Assembly: GCA_030765065.1 (NCBI GenBank)
Contig: CM060977.1
Span: forward strand, 98,783,795 to 98,847,794
DNA: 64,000 nucleotides
Direction of reading: 5' to 3'
DNA from: Deroplatys truncata
Taxonomy: Eukaryota > Arthropoda > Insecta > Mantodea > Mantidae
Positions 11,107-23,345 of the stretch are shown here, piece by piece. Under the pieces are notes generated by a model that saw only the letters and a list, made by a program, of their open reading frames with translations, had not been told where the DNA came from and did not search any database. Positions within the stretch are counted from its first letter, which is position 1. Each line of letters begins with the position of its first letter. The position numbers and the translations under genes were made by a program.

Positions 11107-12405
11107 AGAGCTTTGTTCTATGACTTTCGCTTATTAGCAAAGACGATGAGCGAATCGCATTTCCCAGGCTTGCAATATAGTGTAGAGTCCGTGATGATAG
11201 ACAAAATAGAACGAAAAGGTCTTAAAATACTTTCCACTTCAGTTACATAGGCTTTATTTCCGAGGGAATAAATACACTTTTTAGACTGGCAATTAATAAT
11301 TCAAATGTGTTCATTTGATCTATCCGGATCTGGATAATTATGTTTTTTCAATTGCGTTTACGACGTTCTTGTCTAACATTACGGACTATAGACTAACAAA
11401 CAAGAGCACGCAATGTTTCACTGCCATTTTTCGCTTGATATTACACATGTTATTGTCACTATTATTATTATCATTACCATCTAACGGTACTACTATGGTT
11501 ACTTCGCTCACTGAATAGTTATTTGAAATGTGCCCCTGTTGGTTGGTATGATGTTCCAACTGTCTCCATGTATCCATATGTTATTTTCTGAGAGCAGCAG
11601 GAGCAGGTTTTTTAGGGCTCTGATGCGCCAGTTCTCCACTAACCTGTGTTTATTTGGAATTGCTTCGCTGAGTTCTGCAACTCTTTTAACGCACAAAAGG
11701 TTATCTGCACACGTCAAATACGCGATTGGTCCACCTGGTAGATCTAAGAATCTATCAAAACCGAGACAATGAACCCTGAAGTAAAGATAACTCATCCGCG
11801 AATGTATGTAACAAGCTCTTTGACACGTTGTTACGGCTGTTCCTGATGTTCCTGAAGAGACCAATAACGAGATCAGGGCATTACATTGAGAAGCACCATT
11901 ACATACAAGTATAAATAGCTATCATCCATTTTACTTTCCACTGCAAGCTTACACTTGCTATGTTTTAATAACAAAATAAGTTAAACATGGAGTTCTGCAT
12001 TAAACATATCTAATTGCCGTTAAAGTACAGAACACTTTATTTATTCATAGCAATTCTACAAATGATGCAAATAAACGGTAATGTATCCAACCAATTTATG
12101 CAAATCATGTCAAACGCCTGCATAAGCATGCGTTAACTTAGGAAATACCATGGTAATAGGTGTTTGTGTTACATGCGAGACAACAGTTAGCTATTTAAGG
12201 TTATATCACAGACAAAAGTTAAAACAAATGAGAAACATTTATGCAACAAACGGACAATCCTAATGATTATGGTGTGAATGAATGTTTATCGCACGAACGA
12301 CGTGAGTGCGACAGTTTTCACAAGTGTTATATTAAGACTGTCCAGAGCTTGGATAGAATATTTGATGCAAACTTAGCATTATAAATTGTAGGATATAAAT
12401 CATAA
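11107..12405. other. Unassigned sequence
   Basis: No element recognised. A 118-codon open frame lies on the minus strand at 11508-11864. It has no repeat signature and no known motif, and cannot be called a gene from this alone. Confidence 0.45.
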
Positions 12406-12409
12406 AATA

Positions 12410-13739
12410 CGCTGCCGTTTGTGAAAATTGCAACACCAAAAAGGAAACGCATGAATTCAATGAATATAATGCCACAGGTTAGGTACATAAAAAGTAACAA
12501 ATGATAAACTTTTCAAATCTATACATGACCTTTGAGCCCTAATATACAGCATTTGGTGTGACCTACATGTGCTGCAATTAGAGCTGCTATACGCCATGGC
12601 GTTGAATCAAACATGTTCTGAATAAGTTCCTGAAGGATTTCCCTCCACACATTTTGTATTCGACACCACAAATCCGTGACACTGGTTACTGGAGGACCCT
12701 GACGCACCAGATGCCGACCAACCATATCCCAGACATGTTTGATGGGCGATATGTGCATGCCAGGGAAGCAATGGTACCCGTCGCTCTTCGAAGAAGGCTT
12801 GTACATTCCTCGCAATATATGGCCAGGCATTGTCTTGTTGAAATGTGGCCTGTGGAGATGCCTGAAGCAAGAGGGGTACCTCAGGCTCTACAACCACCGT
12901 TAAGTACCGGTTGCTGTTCAAAGTGCCCTCAATTCGTAGGAGGCGAGTTCGGTTGTAACCAATGGTGCCCCAAACCATCACATCTGGTGTTTGTACACTA
13001 TGCCGCTCAACAATGCAGCCCTCCAGGTTGCGCTCACCACGGTACCGCCGGACGCGTGTGAGGCCATCACTGTAGGACACATTGAAGCGGGACTCGTCCG
13101 AAAAGATCACATTTTGCCACTCAGCACACCAGTGACGGTGTTCACGTACCCATTGCAGTCAGAGGAGCTTGTGGTTTCTGGACAATGGAAGCCGACGTAA
13201 TGGCATGCATGCAACCAGTCCAACCTGCAGCAGACGACAACGAACCGTTAATGCAGTCAAGTTCACACCTTTTGCATTGCCCCAGCGTCCAGCCAACACT
13301 GTGGATGAAGCTGTACGGTCCGTTATGGCCATGCGGGCAAGATGGCGGTCATCCCATGCTGTGGTCATGTTTCGTGGCCCTGTAGCCACTCTTCGCTACG
13401 TACGACCTTCATCTATCCACTGCTTCCACACACGCATCACTGTCATAGCAGCATGCCTTGTACGAGCCGAAATGTCACGGAATGACAAACCCGCTTCCCG
13501 GAAACCGATCATTCTGCCCCGTTCGAACTCACATGCCGATATGGCTCCCTTTGTAACACTACCTTGTCGAACCTACAGGAGAGGGCTCTGCTTGGTCTAC
13601 GTGTACCCCATCTCTCTACAAACCTCAAACGTAATCACTTATTGCTTGCACACTCTTGTATACTTCCTCCAAGTTTGGAGTTAATTGGGAAATTCCTTCT
13701 TGGTGTTCCAATTTTCTCAAACGGCAGGGTAGTTCATCA
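12410..13739 (-). mobile_element. Tc1-type DNA transposon, 1330 bp
   Basis: Terminal inverted repeats are visible: the left end starts cgctgccgtttgtgaaaatt and the right end, reverse-complemented, starts ccctgccgtttgagaaaatt. Matching continues through aacaccaa and aaggaa. Both ends abut TA (12408-12409 and 13740-13741), the Tc1/mariner target duplication. The length of about 1.3 kb is normal for a Tc1 element, so this copy is structurally complete although its transposase is dead. Confidence 0.9.
12519..13563 (-). pseudogene. Tc1 transposase, inactivated
   Basis: The minus strand encodes nearly a whole Tc1 DD34E transposase. The N-terminal helix-turn-helix part includes FREAGLSFRDISARTRHAA, then a second helix-turn-helix with GNAKGVNLTALTVRCRLL, then the catalytic core. 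The first Asp is in IFSDESRF (13096-13098) and the second in QQDNAW (12832-12834). The expected third acidic residue is a Lys in SPIKHVWD (codon AAA at 12738-12740). Two in-frame stops are present (TAG at 13396-13398, TGA at 13159-13161). A frameshift lies in the DD-to-E interval, where the second Asp and the Lys are 94 nt apart instead of the expected 105. Each of these alone would block transposition. Confidence 0.9.
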
Positions 13740-13799
13740 TCAACAGCTGACATAAGTGAGAACGTCTTCATATTCACCACCAATTTATGTTCCTGTTAT

Positions 13800-13960
13800 T
13801 TTTTTACGGTCATGAGCTATAAAGCACCTAATTTCAATTCATAAATTATCAAAATGCTAAAAGGTTTTTGCAAGCCTTCTTTGAGAATGTAGAAAGGTAG
13901 CAAATAGTTGTACACCTCATAGAATATGTAGCTAAACGTTCGTATCGCAGCAGAGACGCA
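13800..13960 (+). repeat. Dispersed repeat fragment related to 7757-7975
   Basis: The block ctaatttcaattcataaa at about 13826 and its downstream flank resemble the repeat at 7917 onward. Only part of that unit is present, and the Tc1 element lies just to the left. Confidence 0.4.
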
Positions 13961-14215
13961 CTCGCGAACGCTCGCTTAGTTAGTAAAGGAAATGCTCACA
14001 GGCTGGTATTTTCTGGAGAACATCCAGAAGGCTCTGGTTTACGCTGGTGAGCACTACTTATTTGTTGTTTATCTCCGACTGTTTTGCGCCTACCTTCCAA
14101 TAACTTGCGTTATAGCCGCTATGTCAGAATATGTTATGAAAGGATTTTTTTTCTTCTTTTTTTTAAACCGAAAATGTCGACATGTCATTAAGGTTCAATA
14201 GGATTGAATTTTTTA

Positions 14216-14339
14216 TATATTAATTATAGTACATTCACATTTAAATGAAGATGGATTTTTAACCCTGAAAAGCTTCTAATTTAAAAGCTGAAACTGTCCA
14301 TCCATCTTCTTTAAATGCCAATGTATTGGGCTTAATATA
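14216..14339. repeat. Small foldback element
   Basis: Two arms of about 40 bp are inverted copies. On the left tatattaa, tacatt and catttaaatgaagatggat lie at 14216-14256. The right arm at 14300-14339 is the reverse complement with one indel and a few mismatches. The spacer is about 43 nt. The form suits a tiny MITE or hairpin insertion; no clear target duplication is visible. Confidence 0.6.
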
Positions 14340-14787
14340 TGGATAACTTTACCTTATTCACCCTTAACGATATGTGAACACATTCAGTTGAAAAAAAACC
14401 TCCACTGAGACGTTAGCTTCTTTCCCTGCATTTCATTTATTACCTGCGTGCTGAACCGATAAGTAAGACAGCCACATGCAGGCATCCCTTCCTGGGAGAG
14501 AAGTGAGCAGCCTGTGATGTAGCCTGTTATCAGCAAAGTACGGTAAGTCATTATAAATTCATATCTTAATTATTCTATACTTGATAACGTACTTTTGCAT
14601 CTTTGTTCCTCAGAGAAAACAATACCACAAAATCTTTCTTCTATGAACCGCTGCAACTTGATATACTGGTATTACATAATGCTTTACAAAATACGCCACG
14701 CATGCTATAATGATCCTATTAAGCGCAATGAGAACTACAGTAACAACTGTTTATAATGATAGCGTTTTATAAAAGGATGGTTGTCTA

Positions 14788-14937
14788 ATGACTAATAATT
14801 TAGGTCCGACCTCCGCAGATACTGAATCACTTCATCCTGAAAATGCCAAGCGCTGTACTTGGCGAAACGTCGGTATCCACGATGCCTTCTAGACCACGGC
14901 CTACAAGCCGGACAGTAGTAATTCAATTATTAGTCAT
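14788..14937 (+). other. Hammerhead-like motif module, possibly from a Penelope-like element
   Basis: The core reads cctgaaaatgccaag, a 7-nt loop, then cttggcgaaacgt. This is a CTGA box (14837-14840), a perfect 6-bp stem II (14845-14850 with 14858-14863) and the GAAA box (14864-14867), followed by ac-gtcg-gt-atc as a tiny stem III and cleavage triplet. Penelope-like retroelements are known to carry hammerheads with a very short stem III. The conserved CTGANGA box is CTGAAAA here and stem I is poor, so it is probably inactive. The module lies between inverted copies of atgactaataatt (14788-14800 and near 14925-14937). Confidence 0.4.
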
Positions 14938-15079
14938 GACGTCGGCCGTGAAAGCCTCAGTATGCACAATGGTTATCTAATGCTTCAAAATATACTGAAA
15001 TAAATCTCCAGAAAATGTAAAGCAAATATTTAACGTCCTCTATCGTGATAGGACATATCGGGCGATTAATGTATAAAAT

Positions 15080-15250
15080 TGGTGAAAATAATGCTCAAAT
15101 GAGTCCGGGGTTTGCAGAACTTTACACGACATATGTGTTTTCAGGATAAGGAAAAACCCCGAAGGAAGCTCACGCTAACCAAGACTCGATATCGGGACCT
15201 CTTGAATAGTGGCAGCTGTTCATAAAAGTACGAGCACTTGAACACCCTAC
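15080..15250 (-). mobile_element. Possible SINE
   Basis: The minus strand reads gttcaagtgctcgt, then gaggtcccgatatcgagtc as a degenerate box B, then ttagcgtgagcttccttcgg and ggtttttcc. The tRNA-like head with a GC-richer body fits a SINE, but box A is weak and no target duplication was found. Confidence 0.4.
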
Positions 15251-16249
15251 TATGAACTTCTTGTAGATTTATTGTTTCTTTTTTACTGCATTAAACGTAA
15301 CTTATATACAGTAATTTCAAAGTTATGATTTTTATATATACCGCGCAACTCCTCTAAACTCGATGAAACTTGGTGAAAACGTCCCTAGCACATCTGGACT
15401 TGTGTACGTTTTAAGGAGCTGGTATGAATTAATTACCCTACGGAGCTAAATGCATGCAGATCGTGCACACTTGAAGAAGAGCAGTAGCGCGGGAAATTTT
15501 TCCCGTAATCTGTTTCCACCATCACTACAATGTTAATCAATGGCACTATGTGGTAGCACACTACGGCAGAAGAAAGACTTACTGTAGCAGAAGTAGGTAA
15601 CCTGCACAAACGCAGAAACCTTTCCAGGTTTCTCCATACCATCCATAACTCAGTTGCAATTTAATTTACAGATTACTTCGTTCTTACTCCAACACAGCGT
15701 ACATAATTATATACAGAACAACAAACATCCACAAAAAAAAACTTTCTTTCGTCAGACAAGTTAGGTATGAATTATTAGTATTATTATTATTAGCCGCTGC
15801 AGTCATATCAAATTTTTCATAATCAATACTGTAATGCAGTAAATGGTATTTCACATTTTCGGAGATATCTAACTAAAATGTATGCTCACGAGATGCTACT
15901 GCTCTTGAAGTGAATTAATAACTCATTTCATATAAGTTTTGTTGAATTATTTAATTCATTGCGTAAATTTGTCGTATCACATTTTATGCTTTCCGCTTCA
16001 TATTAAATTCAACGTGAATTTAGTCAGTTATTTGCCGTTTTCTCTTTTGAATGCCTTTACTACTTGCCCTAGAGTAGGGGAAGTTCCGCAGTTGAGTAAC
16101 ACATTCAATAATGACATGGTATTTCCCTGTAAGAGGTCTTTTGAAGTTACTTCGCTCCTCCCCAAACAGCAATTTTGGAAACCAGTTCTTACCACTGCAT
16201 GTGTGCTACCGAGAATGAAAGAGACATACAGAAAATAGTATAACTAAAA
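15251..16249. other. Unassigned sequence
   Basis: No gene or element recognised. A short (ATT)n tract lies at about 15776-15792. Confidence 0.5.
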
Positions 16250-16511
16250 AAAGCTGATGCGTTACATTCATATACTTTCTATAGCCACCATCGTTCATTT
16301 TATACAGCCTGTATATATTTGTTCAGAGACATACACACAGACCTTCTTCTAAAAATACTTTTTATTTCATTTTCGTATTCAGGGAGTCCCAAAATGTTTA
16401 TTTGCGGTGAAATCTTTGTACTGGAGCTTTGGTTGGAATACATACTTCCTCTACTTACTATAAATAAGTAGTAGAAAAAGTAAAATCTGATGTGATACAT
16501 TCGCGTGATAG
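16250..16511 (-). repeat. Repeat A, internally deleted minus copy plus tail fragment
   Basis: The tail (gttacattcatatactttct) and head (cttactataaataagtagt) are both present, but most of the middle is gone. Directly after the head at 16484 comes another tail sequence (atctgatgtgatacattcg), a head-to-tail junction of two units. Confidence 0.7.
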
Positions 16512-17764
16512 TTCACTACTTAACCCCTCTCTTACTTTGTTCCTAACGGAGCTTTTTACTTTTCTCAGAATTTCTTTTCCTCTTTAATTTACAGAATTGG
16601 CCTACGTACCTACAAACGTACTGAATTCACCCCTTAACTGCGTCCGCAGAATCTTTATACTAATGTGTTCTCTATTTGGCTGCTATGTGACTTACTTACA
16701 TGGCTCGCTAATGACCTGTTTCTCGGACAAATATTGAAACTCAATCTTATTATATTATACATAGATTTAATGTGCGGAAATTATTTATTGTAATTGTTTC
16801 TTTATCTTACAATTATTCCCTTATTTAATTACTAATATATTCCCGCCAATAATTACGGTATCACTTACTTATAATATTACTGTAAAAGCTTTATGACACA
16901 GGCTGCAGGAACATCATAATGTGTTGGAACACTATGACCACCCTATATTAATATAACCATTAGATAATTATAAATTTAAAATGACTGTTATTTTACGTAA
17001 TTTAGAATTTCCCTAGCGAGTAAGATTTAGTCTGCTGTGCTTTTAGATTTTTTTGGGAGTTCCTTAATGTTCCTTGGTTTACGAGAAGCTAAACAAGGAA
17101 ATCCACGACGCCTACGCGGGCTTGGTCTTAATAAAATAAGATAGCAAACGAACTTGAGCAAATTTGTCTCATTTGAACACACGTTGTGCGTTTTATAGAG
17201 TATATTAATTCAAGCTTCACTTAACTTTATTTCCCCTGGTACAAGAGAAGAAGAAGATCCATTTAATTTGGAGATTCCATTACCTAGGGGATCGACTTGG
17301 CTCTGGCATGAACGATAATACTTGGCCGAGAAGAGGGTAGAATTCTGTGCCACATGTAGCACAGAAGATGTCGCGCTGCAGGAAATATTTATAGCAGTTT
17401 TAAAGCAGGAGAGATAGCGTTTCGGGATGTTGTCTGATGTTATGGCACAGCTCCAGGAAAATGTTTGTCCTTCACCTCCCTTGCAAGAAGGAGGGAGCTT
17501 ATAATGCCATCATCTTTGTTAGTAAAGAAGAGAACAGATAACTCCATCGCGTCTTCTGACTTCATGCTAGAGTGGGTTGGACCTTAAACCTTTTCCTATA
17601 AAGAAGACAATCCACTTAAAATGTGTTTTTCTTTTTCTTCCATTTTACAATAGAGATCCCTTTGTTTAGGGCTAAATTGAATTATTCCTTTATGAAACCC
17701 TATTTTTGGATGTAAATAAAGTAGCTACACATACCTCCTATAGTACCATTTGTGGTAATTACAT

Positions 17765-17766
<2 letters not shown>
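16512..17766. other. Unassigned sequence
   Basis: No recognisable gene or element. Confidence 0.5.
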
Positions 17767-17798
<32 letters not shown>

Positions 17799-17811
17799 AT
17801 ATATATATATT
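17767..17811. repeat. (TA)n microsatellite
   Basis: About 45 bp of almost uninterrupted alternating A and T, broken once by a C. Confidence 0.95.
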
Positions 17812-18019
17812 ATTTTATGGAGCGTAAATTAACAGTAGAAGAGTCATTGAGTCCTTTAAACTTTGACTGTTTACTCCTCCCATTTCAAAAATACTTAAAA
17901 CTAAAAACTTTACTGCTTTTATCAGAATGAGTGCCAAGTGCTGATCTCAAATTTAAAAGCATTCTAATCTGCTACATCCTAATGAAATTCTCTACTCTCT
18001 ATGGCTTATAAGTGGGTCC

Positions 18020-18815
18020 ATAAATTATTCTTACGAAAGTTTTTTTTCTGTCTACTTCATCTTCATCTATTTTTTTTTCGAGTGGGGAAGAAAATGCTGT
18101 TAGGTACTTACCCCTGCACCGATGGGATTTTGGAAACTGAAAGTGTGGGACCCACCAATAGTTGGTCATACCCAGTAAAAGTTCCTCTAACGGAAGGAAA
18201 GAGGAAGAAGGAAAAAGAAAGGAATCAACAGTGCATGTGGTGCGGCCCCGCGTTGCACCCGCGTTAGTATACGAACGTTGCTGTGCTGCCGCTCAATGAA
18301 TGGAGGGGGCAGGTAAGGTCCTAGGTTACAGCCATGACAAAATTGCCCGACTGCATACAAGAGGTGCAGAGGTGATAATGATGGAAGGAAAGGTAAAAGG
18401 CTTTTAGGAGATTCAAGACTGATGAAGCTCAGTCCAAAGACGTTGTCTATGGCATCCTGGTTCTGAAGATCTCGGCTATTGAAGGAATGTCTTTGGACGT
18501 CTTCCGGCGTGAGCTTTAAGCTTTCGGCGTCTTGGTTTGTCTATGGCGGCTCTGGTTGGACTTGATTCTCTTCGACGTGCAGTCGATGGTTTCAAGCTGC
18601 TAATGAGTGGAGTCTAGGGTGATGCGATGTTCTTGGCGTGGTGATTCTATGGCAGTTTTAAGTTCCTGAATGAGGTTCTCCAGCACTATCAGCTTCGCCG
18701 CCAGGTTCAGGAATTCCGAATGGAGGTTCTGGACGAAGTCACATAGACTCCGGATTTCCTCGGTGACGACGTCACTCGAGTGCACTTATATAATCAGTGT
18801 CACTTGTGGAGCCTT
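18020..18815. other. Less AT-rich block of unknown origin
   Basis: This block is visibly richer in G and C than its neighbours and ends where repeat A begins. On the minus strand, 18785-18600 encodes 61 residues starting MHSSDVVTEEIRSLCDFVQ and continuing with regularly spaced Leu, Ile and Val, as in a coiled coil. A stop follows. I do not recognise the protein. It could be a scrap of a transposon-encoded coiled-coil protein or a chance frame. Confidence 0.3.
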
Positions 18816-18817
18816 TT

Positions 18818-19325
18818 CGGAAATAGTTACAATACACATTTCGTTATAGATACAAAGCGAATAGTTATAGTAAACGTTTCAGAACTGGACGCTATATGCT
18901 GGCCTTACGATTCCAATCTGTTTCCATGACATCGCGAGAAACAACTGAAAATGGGCAGGTGTTTAAAAGAGCGGCTAAGTATTGAACAAATCCAAGCATT
19001 AATAGCGGATTTCTCGCAAATGTGTCATAAGTCATTTCCGAGATATCCGTTAATAATAGCTCGAATTGTTCAATTTTTTAAGACCTGCAGTTGTTTCTAG
19101 GAATGTCATGTAATGAGTGTGGAATTTTAATGTTAGCACATAGTTTCCAGTTGTTAAACATACGTCTATCACTGTTACCTTTGTATCTATAACGAAATGT
19201 GTAAACTACCTGTTTCTGCAATGGTTTTAAAATGAAGTGGATGGTAAAATAATCATTCCTAAGAATAGTTCGTAGCCTACTAATAAGCAGTGGAGGGGTG
19301 AGAAAGTCATGCAATGTAACACTTA
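18818..19325. repeat. Repeat A inverted pair forming a long hairpin
   Basis: A minus fragment (18818-19030) is followed at once by a plus fragment (19031-19325) covering the same region of repeat A. The arms are about 200 bp, imperfect, and meet with a loop of only a few tens of bases around 19000-19040. The right arm continues to the tail end (gaaagtcatgcaatgtaac). Confidence 0.75.
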
Positions 19326-20850
19326 CCTCCTTTGGATTTTCAAGTCCTCACTTATTTAAGGAACAAAGGCAGTAATCCCCAATGGCTACAGAATTTGAGA
19401 CAGGAAATTTTAAACATGCTCTCATATCAGCTTTCAAGATAGGTGCAACCTGCTAGGTCTTCAACTTTTTTATACCTTCTCTGAATTTCTTAAGACTTTT
19501 AGACCGTATCTCTCATCCCTGTATAGTCCCCGTGGGTCACATTGCGGTTTAGACTTTAGCATATGCGACGGGATCGAACTACCAGACCAAAGGCGATACG
19601 ATACTGAACCTAATGCAAACAGCACGTCATGGAGCTATACATACACTGGGAATAGGAAACGCAAACATGGTCCTTAAGCCCTTCGCGTGATACCAAGCGA
19701 ATAAAAAGTATGGGATAGATGTCGAGTAAAATTGTTAATGCTTTCGTTGGCCGTAATATTTCACAATAGCTAAGAGAGATGTATATAATTAAGCATGCAA
19801 CAGCAAGTAAAAACACATCTTTTTTGAACGCCAATTATGCTTGTTTCTTCTACTACTTATAGTAAGCAATGAAAGTGTTGCATTTGTAGCGGGGGGTGCT
19901 CGCACAAGAGTACCACGTCCTATCTGACGTAAATGTTATCTTGGATCTCCGAAGTTGAAGTTCTCTGCCAGGCTGCTTATCGTAAAGCTGAAGAGAAATT
20001 CATATCCTAGCTAGCTAATTTCATGTCTTTCAGGATTTTATGTAGGTGAAGGGAAATAATAAACTGATTTTCCCTTACACAGATTAATTTACACACAAAA
20101 TAGTGCCCATTGAGGCGGCTAGCAACTTTCCCTTGCTTAACATAAAATTATACAAAGGCTGTACATTTTAACCTTCCCGCTACTGTAAATTTCTTAGGTG
20201 GGCCTATCTAGCTGCGTCACACGATATTTTACCACCCACATACACGCACACAATCACGTGTGTTACATGTTGAGAGTAAAATCAGAAAGTGCGTAATTTG
20301 GGGCCTCTTCCCCTTTTTAGACCTTCTTACTATTACGCTAGAATTCGCGCCCTTATATGTAACAAGTATTCTCATAGGTTATCTACTTTGCGTGCTATGC
20401 AAACAAATTGTCCCAATTTCAGGAGTCACGGTTTCCCTTTACTCCTCTGATAAAACCCACTATCCCCGTCTCTCTTTTCTCCTTCTGTCTTCAGGAATTT
20501 GACCACTAACTCTGTCTCACTCTAATCTCGGACCTCTCTCTCTATTTTCTGTGAATCTGCCTAAACCCTGTGTGCATTAGCGTGTAAGCATGTCGACTTT
20601 ACCCCTGTTGCTCGCTCGCATGGTAGTTACTAATTACACTGTTCCTTACATACTGGCTTAACATTAAATATATTCTAAGGTAAAAGTTATTTTACAATAA
20701 AGTGATTCCTGAATATTATTTTACATTATTAGTTATTCCGATTGCTTAAATATTCTACTGTATTGGGTGTATGTGCCCTTATAAATTCTACTCAAACATT
20801 CGATATTCGTATTTCACCGAAATAAACGTTTTCAGTTTCTTGAATTTAAA
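19326..20850. other. Unassigned sequence
   Basis: No gene or element recognised in about 1.5 kb. Confidence 0.5.
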
Positions 20851-20854
20851 AAGC

Positions 20855-21632
20855 ATTTGCGTTACATTCACATTACCTTCTCTATCCTGTATAATTTATT
20901 AATGGGTTGTAAGTCATATCTTCAGAAAACTTATTTTGCCATTTACTTTATTTTAATCCAAATAAACCGCTGCAGAAAAAGCTACAACTGCATCTCGAGT
21001 AGAACTTTAAAGGAATGACAAAGTGCTGAACAATTCAAGCCATCAATATCTCAGATATCTCGGAAAAAGTATATGCCACAAAAACATTCTTTAAAATAAA
21101 TAGTGTGTTTTAAAGAGATCTACATTTTTTATATACTCGTTTTTGTCTTTCGCTTAACGTTTACTAGTTATTTAAGGTTATTAAATATTCCTTCCTAATG
21201 AAAAGGACTTCAAGGCCATTACCAAAAACTTAATATATACATTTTATTTGACATGTAAATATATTTAATGTACGTATTTTAATCAAAATTGTTAGACACT
21301 TTTTGATGAAATTGAAAATTCGAAAAATGTTCCATGCAACAGATAAATGGAGATGGGAGGATTGTTTTGAGAATCTTCGTGTTGCAATTTGAAAAACACT
21401 GAATTTAAAAACCAATTTCGGTATTATCCAACTTTCCTTTTTGAGTAATGGTATTCAAAGACACATACACATAGACAAATGGAAATGCTCACACACACGG
21501 ATATTTTTATAAAAATGCTTATTTTGGATTTCGGGTCCTAAAAATGTAGTTTCAGTAAAATTTTGGTTTTTAATTTTTGGGTAGAATACAATACTTCTCC
21601 TACTTACTACACGTAGTATAGAAGGTAAAAAA
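20855..21632 (-). repeat. Repeat A, near full-length minus copy
   Basis: Tail side at left (acattcacattaccttctc), head side at right (ctacttactacacgtagtat). All main internal blocks are present. Confidence 0.8.
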
Positions 21633-21639
21633 GAAGCAT

Positions 21640-21945
21640 TCTTTTCAAAAGGGATGTGTGCATGTGCGTAAAGCGAAACTCAAAAAATAAGACTATTAAA
21701 AAAGACCTTGATGTTTAATTTCGGTGTCTTCAAAGCGACACAAGAAAATTCCTTCCCCCACCAAACTAACCTTTATATGAAATATCTTTGGCTATACTTT
21801 ACTTTCTCAAGAAAGGAGTTTAAGCTATTTGGTTAAAATGTCATATATTCAATACATTTGCATGATAAATAGAATATGTATCTTGAATTTTCTGGGAATA
21901 ACCAGCCTCTGAAGTCTCCTTCATTCTGAGTGCTTGTTGTGTAAC
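21640..21945 (+). repeat. Repeat A, plus fragment
   Basis: It starts in the GT-rich head region (gtgtgcatgtgcg) and stops after the block tcttgaattttctgggaat. It lies beside the minus copy, making an inverted pair that meets at the head side. Confidence 0.65.
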
Positions 21946-22281
21946 TTAATTTCTATGGTGTTTTGTGTTGTGACAATTAATTGAAACTTGTGTACATATG
22001 AATTTATAACGATAAGTATATCATGGGTATACAAAATTTATGACATTATATAAGGTTTAAACTCTGAAATACTATTTACGACATACTTTGTATCCTTTGA
22101 ACATGTAGCAACATCTTTAGATAATTAGAGATTACAAACATAAAATTACAACAAAAAAGGTAAATACTATCTAACATTATAAATCCGAATTCATTTCAGA
22201 GCTATCGAAAAACATTAACCTGTAAATAAAATTACTACAGTTGAGAAGACTGTACGTTCACCTATACGTTCCTATTCTGTT

Positions 22282-23345
22282 TTACTTTCTCTTCCACGTA
22301 TGATTAAGTAGAGGAAGTATTGAACTTCACCCAAAAAATTGATATCGAGATTGTATCAGGACATGTTTTACGGCACCTTGTATTCAAAAAATGCATTTTT
22401 AGAAAAAGGTCCATTAGTGTGTTTGTGTGTGTGTCTGTGCACAACATAACTCAAAACCGAAAAGTCGAATAGACACATAATTTGGTATTTAGGTTTATTA
22501 TCTTCCTAAGATCGACACGAAGATTTTCAAGAAAATCCCCACCCCAGACTATCCCTTACATGAACATTTTTCGAAATATTTTATGTTCTAAAAGTTTTTC
22601 TAACGATTTGGAGTAAATACGAATATTCAACATATTTACATTGAAAGTAAAGTGTATATCTTGACTTTTGTGGGAAGGGCCGTAAAGTCCAATTCATTTG
22701 GATGAAACTTTGATTAATCTTGTATAACTGGTAAACGTTCAGCGATACAAACACACTCCATAACAGGTGTAGATCTTTCTAAAACACACAATTAATCTAA
22801 ATAATGTTTTTTTGTGGTATAAGCCATTTCTAAAATATCCGCTATTAAAGGTTTGAATTCTTTATTTCTTGGTCCAACATTCAGATGTTTCTTGAGATTC
22901 ATGGAAACAGAATTTTAAGGCCAGCATGTAGCATTCAGTTCTTAAACATTTGACTATCGCTGTTGTCTTGCATCTATAACAAAATGTACCTTTTATAAAC
23001 TTTTACTTAGATTAAAATGTATTAGAACATAAAACGAGCTTTAATAATAATAATAATAGATTGTATACCCACTAATATACAACAAAGGGAAAACAAAGAC
23101 ATGTGAATGTATTACATCAGATTTTTCTGGTGTTCAAGAAAAAAGTAAAGAATTTCAAAGCTGTCATATAGCGATCCGCTTTTAAAAAAACTGACTATCG
23201 CTTTAACCTACCATATTCTTATACCTATATGAAATGTGTAAATTTATAGTAAAGTTTTATTTATTTTAACAAGAAGTAAACGCAAGAATAGCCTTCCGTA
23301 AGAATATTTTGTTGAAGAATGATAAAGAAAGGCATGAAAACGGAA
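22282..23345 (+). repeat. Repeat A, full plus copy with extra tail segment
   Basis: The head (tactttctcttccacgta) is at 22285 and the tail (acatcagatttttct) ends near 23125. A second, more diverged tail segment follows (23130-23345). An (AAT)n tract at about 23043-23058 lies inside the unit. Confidence 0.75.

Noticed and set aside
11508..11864. 118-codon minus-strand open frame
   Set aside because: There is no motif, repeat signature or supporting signal. A real exon cannot be excluded but is not supported.
12654..13061. 135-codon plus-strand open frame
   Set aside because: It is the antisense shadow of the Tc1 transposase on the minus strand.
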